From NCBI RefSeq assembly GCF_003977685.1, contig NZ_RYZH01000010.1, positions 1 through 64,000 on the forward strand: a stretch of 64,000 bases of DNA. Direction: 5' to 3'. The notes beneath the pieces were generated by a model. It had not been told where the DNA came from, made no database searches, and was given only the letters and a program-made list of their open reading frames with translations. The stretch comes from Tautonia sociabilis. GTDB lineage: Bacteria > Planctomycetota > Planctomycetia > Isosphaerales > Isosphaeraceae. Below, one piece after another: positions 56,941 through 64,000 of the stretch. Position 1 is the stretch's first letter, and each line of letters starts with the position of its first letter. Made by a program: the position numbers and the translations under genes.

Positions 56941-56957
56941 TTCAACCCACGTGCCAA
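56941..56957 (-). promoter_or_regulatory. Sigma-54-like promoter of the ANTAR regulator
   Basis: On the minus strand TTGGCACGTGGGTTGAA. The -24 element TTGGCACG is perfect and the -12 spacing is right, but the -12 element has TTGAA rather than TTGCA, so strength is uncertain. The start point is near 56931, giving a leader of about 68 nt to the ATG at 56863. Confidence 0.5.
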
Positions 56958-57012
56958 ACACGGCCAGAAACACCAGCTATCGTAGGAGTGGCGTCGCGCC
57001 GTCGACAAGCAC

Positions 57013-57041
57013 TTGACCCGGATCACGGAGCCCGATACGGT
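57013..57041 (+). promoter_or_regulatory. Promoter of the MaoC gene
   Basis: TTGACC (57013-57018), 17-bp spacer, TACGGT (57036-57041). The start point is near 57048, an 81-nt leader to the GTG at 57129. Confidence 0.55.
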
Positions 57042-57128
57042 CCTGCCCGGGTCGGATCGGCCGCGCCCCGACGTCGATTGTTCGGCCGAAGCCCAACCGA
57101 TTCAAGTCGTTATCGGGAGGCCACGCCG

Positions 57129-57626
57129 GTGAGCGTCCACCCCCCGCAGGTGCTTCGGTTCCAGGATCTGGCGATCGATGAGGCCTGGGAAAGCCCCTCG
57201 AGGACGGTCACGCAGGCCGAGATCACCCTGTTTGCGGGGCTCTCCGGGGATTACAATCCGGTGCACGTCGACCACGAAGCGGCCCGATCCGGCCCGTTTG
57301 GCCAGCCGATCGCCCACGGGCTGCTCGGGCTGGCGATCGCCAGCGGCCTGGGTACGGGAGCCCCCCGGGTTGACACGATGGCCTTCCTGGAGATCGTCTC
57401 CTGGGCCTTCCACAAGCCGATCCTCATCGGGGACACGATCCGGGTCGTGACCCGGGTCGAGGCCCTGGAGCCGAAGGCCAGAGGCCGTCGGGGGGTTGTG
57501 ACCTGGCACCGCCAGGTCCTCAACCAGCGCGGCGAGGTCGTGCAGGAGGGCCGGACCCGGACGATGGTGCGAGGACGGGCCGAGGGCCCCGCCGTCTCGG
57601 ACGTCGAGGAGGCCTCGGCGGGCTGA
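57129..57626 (+). CDS. MaoC-family (R)-enoyl hydratase
   Basis: 165 residues, GTG start with GGGAGG about eight bases before. Hot-dog fold hydratase. The hydratase-2 motif is clear: FAGLSGDYNPVHVDHEAARSGPFGQPIAHGLL, with the catalytic Asp (GDYN) and His (VHVD). It hydrates trans-2-enoyl-CoA to (R)-3-hydroxyacyl-CoA, or a relative of that reaction. The N-terminus LRFQDLAIDEAWESPSRTVTQAEI is a normal MaoC opening. It stands alone, so the substrate is uncertain. Confidence 0.9.
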   Translation: MSVHPPQVLRFQDLAIDEAWESPSRTVTQAEITLFAGLSGDYNPVHVDHEAARSGPFGQPIAHGLLGLAIASGLGTGAPRVDTMAFLEIVSWAFHKPILIGDTIRVVTRVEALEPKARGRRGVVTWHRQVLNQRGEVVQEGRTRTMVRGRAEGPAVSDVEEASAG

Positions 57627-57662
57627 CCGGGAGCGTCGGCCCTCTGGCGGATCGCTGCCGGA

Positions 57663-58904
57663 TCAGCCTCCGCTGCCCTTCCGCATCACCCCGAGCAGAA
57701 GGCGGGCGGCCTCGTCGGCGAAGGCGGGGTCGTTGAGATGCAAGGGGAGGGACTCGACCCGGACGTGACTGGCTCCCGCCAGCCCCTCTCGGATCGCGCC
57801 GAAGAGGCGGGCATCGGCCTCGGGATCATGGAAGGGCTGGCCGGGGGCGTCGAGGGCCGAGACGCCGAGTTCGGGGAGGAGGACGACGGTCTCGGCCCGG
57901 GAGGGTCGGAGGGTGGCGGCGATCCGACGACCGAGGGCCTCGCACTCGTCGGGAAGGGTCCGCATCAGCGTGACGGTCGGATTGTGGACATGGAGCGTCC
58001 GGCCCCGGAAGGCCTCGGGGACCGTCGCGATCGGCCCGAAGTTGACCATATCGAGCGCCCCGACACTGACGACCTGGGGCACGCCGGCGTCGACGGCCGC
58101 CTGGAGGCGGTCGGGGCCGGCGGAGAGGACGCCGCCGACGAGCTCGTCGGCCAGCTCGGTCGTCGTCAGGTCGAGCACGGCATCAACGAGGCCGTCTCGG
58201 ATCAGACGTTCCATGGACTGGCCGCCGACTCCGGTCGCGTGGAAAACGATGACCTCGCAGCCCTCGGCTTCGAGGGCCCTGCGCGAGCGGTCGACGCAGG
58301 GGGTCGTGACGCCGAACATCGTCGCGGTGACGAGCGGCCCGTCGGGGGCCCCGGACTCGTCCCCGGGCAGGGGGAGTGACCGGCCTCGGACCATGCCGGC
58401 CATCGCATCGGCCGCGTTACCGAGCACTTGGCGGGTGATCCGGTTCAGGCCGGCCACGTCGGCGACGGCGGGCAGAAGCATCAGGTCGCTGCCGCCGACA
58501 TAAGGCCGGGTCTGCCCGCTGGCGAGCGTGCTGACCATTACCTTCGGGAGCCCGAAGGGAGCGGCCCGCATCGCGGCGGTGCCGATGGTCGTGCCGGCCG
58601 AGCCCCCGAGGGCCAGGATGCCGTCGACCGTTCCGGTCGCAAGGAGGCCCTCGACAACCCGGGAAACCCCGAGGGCGGCAGCGGAGACGGCCCGGCCGCG
58701 ATCCCGATGGCGGAGGACCTCCTCGGTCGACGTGCCCGCCTCCTGGAGCACGCGATCTCGGCCGATGTCCGGCTCGATCGCCGGAGGGGAGCCGGTGCCG
58801 GCATCGATGACCAGCACCTCCAGGCCCGAGGCGAGGAGCCGATCTCGGACGAACGCGATCTCCAGTCCCTTCGTGTCGAGCGTCCCGATCAGGACGACGG
58901 CCAT
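57663..58904 (-). CDS. Tm-1-like / UPF0261 ATP-binding protein
   Basis: 413 residues. Opens with VVLIGTLDTKGLEIAFVRDRL, a UPF0261 hallmark, followed by a DILALGGSAGTTIGTAAMRAAPFGLPKVMVSTLASGQTRPYVGGSD core and a C-terminal domain with GVTTPCVDRSRRALEAEGCEVIVFHATGVGGQSMERLI. These match the N- and C-parts of the tomato Tm-1 domain family. Bacterial members often accompany TIM-barrel or aldolase partners, and here an HpcH/HpaI aldolase is the preceding gene. Reaction unknown. Confidence 0.9.
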   Translation of the reverse strand: MAVVLIGTLDTKGLEIAFVRDRLLASGLEVLVIDAGTGSPPAIEPDIGRDRVLQEAGTSTEEVLRHRDRGRAVSAAALGVSRVVEGLLATGTVDGILALGGSAGTTIGTAAMRAAPFGLPKVMVSTLASGQTRPYVGGSDLMLLPAVADVAGLNRITRQVLGNAADAMAGMVRGRSLPLPGDESGAPDGPLVTATMFGVTTPCVDRSRRALEAEGCEVIVFHATGVGGQSMERLIRDGLVDAVLDLTTTELADELVGGVLSAGPDRLQAAVDAGVPQVVSVGALDMVNFGPIATVPEAFRGRTLHVHNPTVTLMRTLPDECEALGRRIAATLRPSRAETVVLLPELGVSALDAPGQPFHDPEADARLFGAIREGLAGASHVRVESLPLHLNDPAFADEAARLLLGVMRKGSGG

Positions 58905-59024
58905 CTCGGCGACCTCCCCCCTCGGCGGCCGGCCTCACCAGGTGGCCGGCCGCCGGGTGATCGATTCCGGATTACCGATTCTCCAGCGTCCGAGGCGATG
59001 GTCCGGGGACGACCGGCGAGTCCG

Positions 59025-59822
59025 TCAATAATTCGCCAGCGTACCGGCCCCTTCCCCCTGGTTGAAGCGATTGGCCAGCGCGGAGGCGTTCTGGAGCATC
59101 ATCGCCAGCTCGCTGCCGACCGCGATGAAGCGCCAGCCCTCCTCGATGCGTCGGGCCGCGTCGTCGGCGGTCTTCACATGAATCCCGCAGGGGACCTTGT
59201 GGCGGGCGGCGGTCTCCCGGATCCGGGTGAGGACCTCCTCCAAGCGCTCGGGGGTGGGAGCGACTCCCCGGGAATCCCGGAGGGAGGCGGCGAGATCGTT
59301 CGGCCCGACGAAGATGGCGTCGATGCCGGGAACGGCGTAAATCTCGTCGGCCCGGTCGACGGCGTCGATGTGCTCGGTCTGGAGCACCACAAGGATCTCC
59401 TCGTCGGCGCCGGCGAAGTAGCGCTCGGCGGTCGTGCCGTAGTTCAGGGCATGCAAGGCCCCGCCGAGGGAGCGGTTGCCCCGAGGGGGATACTGGCACG
59501 CGGCGACGGCGACCTGGGCCTCCTCGGCAGTCATCACCATGGGCACGACGATGCCCATGGCACCGCAATCGAGCACCGACTTGATCAGGTCGTGCCGGCA
59601 GCAGTTGACCCGGGCCAGGGGGGTGCAGCCGGCGTCGGCGATGGCGCCGAACATGAGGGCGGCGGTCTGGATGTCGGTGTGGGTGTGTTCCATGTCAACC
59701 GTCAGCCAGGGCAGGCCGGTGCGTGCCAGGAACCGGGCGGCGAAGGCGCTGCCCAGCGACAGCCAGGTGCCGACCTGCGGCTTGCCCTCGCGCAGGGCCC
59801 GCTTGACGGGATTCGGCTTCAC
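59025..59822 (-). CDS. HpcH/HpaI-family class II aldolase
   Basis: 265 residues, GTG start at 59822 with GAGGGAG nine bases before. TIM-barrel features: LSLGSAFAARFLARTGLPWLTVDMEHTHTD, CGAMGIVVPMVMTAEEA, and the metal-site region LQTEHIDAVDRADEIYAVPGIDAIFVGPNDLAAS, then GIHVKTADDAARRIEEGWRFIAVGSELAMM. Such enzymes cleave 2-keto-3-deoxy-hydroxy acids to pyruvate and an aldehyde. It precedes the Tm-1-like gene by 120 bp; substrate unknown. Confidence 0.93.
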   Translation of the reverse strand: MKPNPVKRALREGKPQVGTWLSLGSAFAARFLARTGLPWLTVDMEHTHTDIQTAALMFGAIADAGCTPLARVNCCRHDLIKSVLDCGAMGIVVPMVMTAEEAQVAVAACQYPPRGNRSLGGALHALNYGTTAERYFAGADEEILVVLQTEHIDAVDRADEIYAVPGIDAIFVGPNDLAASLRDSRGVAPTPERLEEVLTRIRETAARHKVPCGIHVKTADDAARRIEEGWRFIAVGSELAMMLQNASALANRFNQGEGAGTLANY

Positions 59823-60111
59823 GGTTCGGGGCTCCCTCGGGGTGGGGACGGGGCCCGGCGGAGCCGGGCGGTTGGGCGCCCAGTCTGGCACGGCGGAGGC
59901 CGTCGGGCAAGCGATCGGCTGGCGGCGGAGGAGAGGCCGATCCTCCTCGGTGTCCTTAATGGGATGTTCATTTTCCCCGCCGGCGGGCGAGAACCTCCGG
60001 TTCGCGTGGCCTCTCGGCCCAGGGAATGCGATGATAGCCACGATGGGACTCAACATCCCCTGGCCCGATCGGTGAACCGAGGACATCGGGGGGAGATCGC
60101 GAGGCGAGAGG

Positions 60112-61266
60112 ATGCGGATCACGATTGTCAGCGAGACCTACTTCCCGCAGGTGAACGGCGTCTCCCGGACCCTCTCGCAACTGGTCCGGGTGCTGACCGA
60201 GGCTGGCGACGAGGTCCAGCTGATCCACCCCGATTACGGGGAGCCCTCCCGAGCGGTCGGAGCGTACCGGGTGCCCTCGGTGCGGATCCCGTTCTATCCG
60301 GACCTCCGCCTGCCGGTGCCGCCGTATCGCGGGGTCCGCCGCGCGATCGCCCGGTTCCGGCCGGAGCTGGTCCACATCGCCACCGAGGCGACGCTGGGCC
60401 TGGCGGTCCTGCTCGACGCCTCGGCCAGGGGGATTCCGATCGTTTCGAGCTTCCACACGAACTTCGACCAGTACTCGGACCACTACCGGGTGGGGTGGGC
60501 CCGAGGGGGGATCTGGCGGTATCTGCGCTGGTTTCACAACCGGACGAGGGAAACCTACGTGCCGTCCCGGGCCACGATCCTGAACCTGGAACGCCGGGGA
60601 TTCCGGAACCTGGTGCTCTGGCCCCGGGGGGTGGACGCCTCGCTCTTCCGCCCGGATCGCCCCGGGAGGGCCCAGCTCAGAAGGGCGCTTGGCTTCTCCG
60701 AACAGGACGTGGTGATCGCCTACGTTGGCCGGGTGGCGGTGGAGAAGAACGTCGAGTATCTCGCCGAGGCCCTGGCGGAGGCGGCCCAGAAGTCGTCGAG
60801 GGCCCGGCCGCTGATCGTGGGGGAGGGGCCGGCCCGGCCCGTGCTGGAGGAACGGCTCCGGGGCGTCGCCACCGTTGTCGGCTTCCGATCGGGGGAGGAG
60901 CTGGCGGACCACTACGCCGCCGCTGATCTGTTCGCCTTCGCCAGCCGGACGGAGACGTTCGGCAACGTGGTGCTGGAGGCGATGGCCTCGGGCCTTCCCG
61001 CGATCGTACTCGCCGAGGGAGGCCCGGCGGAGATCGTCCGCCACGGCGAAACCGGTCTGGCGATCGCACCCGATGCCCCTCCCGGGACCTTCGCCGAGGC
61101 CCTGCTCGCCCTGGCCGAGGACGGCCCGCTGCGCCGCCGGATGGCGGAGAACGCCCGGGATTTCGCCCGGTCGCAGAGCTGGGAACGGATTATGGGAGCC
61201 CTCCGGGACCGCTACGCCGCGATCGTCGAGGCCGACGACCCGGCGACGCTGGAGCCGATCGCCTGA
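60112..61266 (+). CDS. GT4 glycosyltransferase
   Basis: 384 residues. GT-B fold of the GT4 family: N-domain MRITIVSETYFPQVNGVSRTLSQLVRVLTEAGDEVQLI and VSSFHTNFDQYSDHYRVG, C-domain IAYVGRVAVEKNVEYLAEAL, VGEGPARPVLEERL, and the ExxE region FASRTETFGNVVLEAMASGLPAIVLAEGGPAEIV. These are retaining transferases; this one resembles GDP-mannose-dependent or digalactosyldiacylglycerol-synthase-like enzymes. Ribosome site GAGG at GCGAGGCGAGAGG. The last 77 bp overlap the convergent gene. Confidence 0.93.
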   Translation: MRITIVSETYFPQVNGVSRTLSQLVRVLTEAGDEVQLIHPDYGEPSRAVGAYRVPSVRIPFYPDLRLPVPPYRGVRRAIARFRPELVHIATEATLGLAVLLDASARGIPIVSSFHTNFDQYSDHYRVGWARGGIWRYLRWFHNRTRETYVPSRATILNLERRGFRNLVLWPRGVDASLFRPDRPGRAQLRRALGFSEQDVVIAYVGRVAVEKNVEYLAEALAEAAQKSSRARPLIVGEGPARPVLEERLRGVATVVGFRSGEELADHYAAADLFAFASRTETFGNVVLEAMASGLPAIVLAEGGPAEIVRHGETGLAIAPDAPPGTFAEALLALAEDGPLRRRMAENARDFARSQSWERIMGALRDRYAAIVEADDPATLEPIA

Positions 61267-62956
61267 GCCGGTCGGCGTCGAGTTGGAGGTCCGCCCATCG
61301 GTCCTCCCGGATCCAGAGCCCCCTTCCGTCGGGGGAGACGGGCACGAGGCTCGAGGGCAGATATCCGGAGGAGAGAAACTCCCGGAGCGCCGGGAAGGGC
61401 GGATAGGCCACGAAGACGAGTTCAGGGCGGGTGTCTCGGAGGTCCGCCATCAGCTCGTCGATCCGGGGGGAGACGACCGGATGCGGCCGGTCGGCATAGT
61501 CCCGCATCAGGTTGTTCGTGAAGAAGTGCCGGGAGGCGGCATCGAGCCCCGAGTAGAAGAGCAAGGGGCTCTGCCATCCCCAGATGTGCAGCCTCGGGTC
61601 GTCCCAGCCGGCGGTCTGCTCCCCGAGCAGCCGGCCGAGCTTGCGCAGCTCGACCCACTGCCGGCCCCCCTTGTACCGGATCGTCAGCTCCTCGGCCGGG
61701 ACGAGCAGGTAATCCCGGATCTGGATCGCGCCGAAGGCGAGGATCGCCGAGAGGAGGCCGAGCCCGATCGCGGTCGACCACCACCGTCGGGGACGGGCCG
61801 CGAAGGCGTCCGAGACGGCGACCGCGACCGACAGCGCCAGGCCGGGGACCGGCAGCAGATAGTAATGCGCCCAGTACAGCCCCGGGGCGAGGACCTGAAG
61901 CACCGCCGAGGCCGTCCACGCCGCGGCAGCCCTCCGGCCGAAGCCTCCTCGACCGATGGCGAGCCAGATCAACGACGGCAGACCCGCCAGCCAGATCGGC
62001 CAGGAGCCGAGTCCCCACCAGACGAGGTAGTCCGAGGTCCCGAACGGAGGGGGGAGGTTGCCCGAGGGGTCGGCGTTCCCGGTGAGCCATCGGATCGCGG
62101 GGGACGGAGCGTTCGGCTCCGGGGAGACGTCGGCCGCCAGGGCTCGGCCGTGTCGGACGATGTCGTCGAAGGCCTCCGCCGTGACCCCCTGGGCGGCCAG
62201 GACGGCCCCGGCGACGAGGATCGGGGCGACGAGGCCCAGGAAGAACGCTCCGAGAGACCGGAGGAGCGACCTCACCCCGGCCTCCCCGGGCTCGCCTTGC
62301 CTCGGCAGGGCGAGCACCGCCACCACGAACACCGGAACGTGGAGCGCCGCCACCTGCTTGACGAGGATCGCCAGCCCGAGGGCAACGCCCGCCGAGACGA
62401 GCCAGGCCCCCCGCCGTCGGGAGGATCCGGCGGCGGCGACCGTCGCGGCCAGCGCGGCCACCGAGAAACAGTTGATCGCCTGTTCGAGCTGCGCCCCATT
62501 GCCGTAGAGGTACGGGTCGGTGCTCAGCAGGGCGCAGAGCAGGCCGGAGAGGACCGCCGCGCCAGGCCCTCCGAGCCGGAGGCCGAGCCACCAGACGATC
62601 GCGACCGAGGCGAGGACGAAGGGAATCGGCAAGAGTCGGATCGCCAGCTCATCGGGGCCGCCGAGGGCGACGGCCCCTTCATAGATCCAGTAGCCCAGCG
62701 GCGGCTTGTTCTCGCTCAGGTCGGCGTAGAGCCGGTCGCCTTCGATCAGGCGGCGGGCCATGTAGGCGTAGGCCGCCTCGTCGCAGTCAAGGGGCTCGGA
62801 CTCTCCCCGGACAACAGGATACGGAGCGACGCCGAGGCGAGCGTCCAGGGTCGGCCCGATGGTATGGCCGCGCCACCAGGCGGTGACAGCGAGGATCGCG
62901 AGGAGACCGATCAGAGCCGGGGCCGGCGTCCGGGGGCTCGTGTCCAGGTTGGCCAA
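61190..62956 (-). CDS. GT39-like (ArnT/PMT) membrane glycosyltransferase
   Basis: 588 residues. The TTG at 62956 is chosen because GGAGG lies exactly six bases before it. An N-terminal TM, then a large periplasmic loop with DCDEAAYAYMARRLIEGDRLYADLSENKPPLGYWIYEGAVALG, the GT-C DE/KPP arrangement of ArnT and PMT enzymes, and about ten further TM helices. The Arg-rich tail ends inside the convergent GT4 gene (77-bp overlap); the first in-frame stop is at 61190, so the overlap is forced unless a frameshift hides an earlier end. It transfers a sugar from a lipid carrier; acceptor unknown. Confidence 0.85.
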   Translation of the reverse strand: MANLDTSPRTPAPALIGLLAILAVTAWWRGHTIGPTLDARLGVAPYPVVRGESEPLDCDEAAYAYMARRLIEGDRLYADLSENKPPLGYWIYEGAVALGGPDELAIRLLPIPFVLASVAIVWWLGLRLGGPGAAVLSGLLCALLSTDPYLYGNGAQLEQAINCFSVAALAATVAAAGSSRRRGAWLVSAGVALGLAILVKQVAALHVPVFVVAVLALPRQGEPGEAGVRSLLRSLGAFFLGLVAPILVAGAVLAAQGVTAEAFDDIVRHGRALAADVSPEPNAPSPAIRWLTGNADPSGNLPPPFGTSDYLVWWGLGSWPIWLAGLPSLIWLAIGRGGFGRRAAAAWTASAVLQVLAPGLYWAHYYLLPVPGLALSVAVAVSDAFAARPRRWWSTAIGLGLLSAILAFGAIQIRDYLLVPAEELTIRYKGGRQWVELRKLGRLLGEQTAGWDDPRLHIWGWQSPLLFYSGLDAASRHFFTNNLMRDYADRPHPVVSPRIDELMADLRDTRPELVFVAYPPFPALREFLSSGYLPSSLVPVSPDGRGLWIREDRWADLQLDADRLRRSAPASPGRRPRRSRRSGPGGLP

Positions 62957-63064
62957 GGGGCCCCTCCGGCGGTTAGAATCCAGGTCGACAGCCCCGGGCG
63001 GGCCCGGATCGCCCCTCCCGCTGCCCAGGAGCGAGGGGACCTCACCGCTCCCCCGATCGACCCG

Positions 63065-64000
63065 ATGGCTCTGAACGATTCTACCGAGACGGCCCGGCCC
63101 GGTGCATCCGGCCCGACGGCTCCCCTGCCTCGGCCCATCGGGCGACTGCGGGCGGCGATCCCGGCCGCGCTCTATGCCGCCGCTCTGATCGGGCTGGCCG
63201 AGCCGCCGAGGATGAGCGGGAACGTCTGGTCGCGGTACATGACGATCGAGTCGATCGTGGAACGGGGGACGCTCTCGGTCGACGACTGCCCCTACCTCGT
63301 GCCGAGCGGGTCTCCCGACCTGGCGAAGTTCGGCGGCCGGCTCTATTCCGACAAGCCCCCGGTCCTGCCGGCGATGGGGGCCGCGGTGTATGCTCCGCTC
63401 CATCGGATCGGCTGGAAGATGTTCGACCTGCGGTCTCCCCAGGCGTTCATCTCCTCGTTCGGGCCGGTGAACCGGGCGCTGGTGGGGGTCCTGATCGCGT
63501 TGCCGTCGGCGCTGGCGTTATACGCGATGCGTCGGATGTTCCAGGCGATCGCCATCGCTCGGCGGCTGGCCGACGCCCTGGCGATCGGGTTCGGGTTCTC
63601 CTCGCTGCTGCTGTCCTACGGCGTGACGTTTAACAACCACAGCGTCGCGGCGGGTCTGCTGACCTCGGCGTTCGCGATTGTGCTCCTGAGCGACTCGCAG
63701 GGGAAGGCCGGCGTGGCTCGGTCGGCAATGGCGGGGCTGCTCGCCGGGCTGGCAAGCACGATCGACCTGCCAGCGGGAGGGGCGTTGTGGGCGGGGTTGC
63801 TGGCCTGGATCCTGGTGAGATCGCGGAAGGCGGGGGCCGGATACCTGGCCGGCTCGGCGCCTCCGATCCTCGCCCATTGCGTGCTCCAGTCGATGGTGAC
63901 CGGATCTCCGCTGCCGGTGGAGCTCTACCCGGAGGCCCTGGCCTATGACGGGTCGTACTGGTCAACCGAGATCGGCACCTTCAAGGAGTCGATCCCTCGA
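63065..64000 (+). CDS. Membrane glycosyltransferase-like protein, partial at window end
   Basis: The frame is open from ATG at 63065 to the window edge (312 codons), so only the N-terminal part is seen. It opens with a Pro/Thr-rich stretch, then TM1 (RAAIPAALYAAALIGLA), a loop with GRLYSDKPPVLPAMGAAVYAPLHRI (the KPP loop of GT-C proteins) and several further helices. The start is weak: no ribosome site, and the gene is divergent from the GT39-like gene with 108 bp between. Likely another lipid-carrier-dependent glycosyltransferase. Confidence 0.75.
   Translation, partial: MALNDSTETARPGASGPTAPLPRPIGRLRAAIPAALYAAALIGLAEPPRMSGNVWSRYMTIESIVERGTLSVDDCPYLVPSGSPDLAKFGGRLYSDKPPVLPAMGAAVYAPLHRIGWKMFDLRSPQAFISSFGPVNRALVGVLIALPSALALYAMRRMFQAIAIARRLADALAIGFGFSSLLLSYGVTFNNHSVAAGLLTSAFAIVLLSDSQGKAGVARSAMAGLLAGLASTIDLPAGGALWAGLLAWILVRSRKAGAGYLAGSAPPILAHCVLQSMVTGSPLPVELYPEALAYDGSYWSTEIGTFKESIPR

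Overview
The window is very GC-rich chromosomal DNA from a bacterium that most resembles the Planctomycetota, probably the Isosphaeraceae. This rests on gene content rather than a marker gene: a secreted protein with an LERLEPRQYLSG leader, a Rieske-like protein carrying KEKLAAAR repeats, a large MoxR/DUF58/BatA/Gln-rich coiled-coil cluster, GTG and TTG starts with GGAGG-type ribosome sites, and sparse metabolic operons. No rRNA, CRISPR array, prophage or insertion sequence was seen.

Region 1-9360 is read on the minus strand: a SWIM zinc-finger gene, a small ORF behind an operator-like promoter, maf, a Tat-signal ORF that may be frameshifted, carB, an orphan adenine methyltransferase, a CarH-like cobalamin sensor without a DNA-binding domain, a membrane protein and a small beta-sandwich protein. 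fabH (plus) then converges on a secreted surface protein across a terminator.

Region 13100-24361 is on the plus strand: a lipoprotein, a DUF2760/Hsp70 pair, a tightly overlapping peptidoglycan-recycling operon (murQ, an N-acetylhexosamine kinase, namZ), a fatty-acid desaturase, a tRNA-Ile(CAU) interrupted by a 280-nt group I intron, and two membrane proteins (one GT87-like). Two initiator tRNA genes with unusual stems follow, each with a promoter placed almost at the tRNA 5' end.

Region 25019-35273 carries a beta-helix protein, a sialidase-fold protein, an NCS2-like permease, a lone PTS enzyme I, a Rieske-fold protein that has lost all four cluster ligands but kept both disulfide cysteines, and a secreted cupredoxin-like protein. 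Region 35707-54524 holds a giant TPR/PQQ-propeller protein and a MoxR-DUF58-BatA-VWA-coiled-coil cluster with a polyglutamine protein, a squalene-cyclase-like protein and an NPCBM-like protein. This looks like an envelope-located stress or assembly machine.

Region 54551-64000 holds a small soluble histidine kinase, a degenerate kinase and an ANTAR response regulator behind a sigma-54-like promoter, a MaoC hydratase, an HpcH/HpaI aldolase with a Tm-1-like protein, a GT4 glycosyltransferase that overlaps tail-to-tail with a GT39-like gene, and a partial membrane glycosyltransferase cut by the window edge.

The most noteworthy items are the ligand-less Rieske protein, the tRNA group I intron, the standalone CarH-type B12 module, the variant initiator tRNAs, and the ANTAR/degenerate-kinase island.
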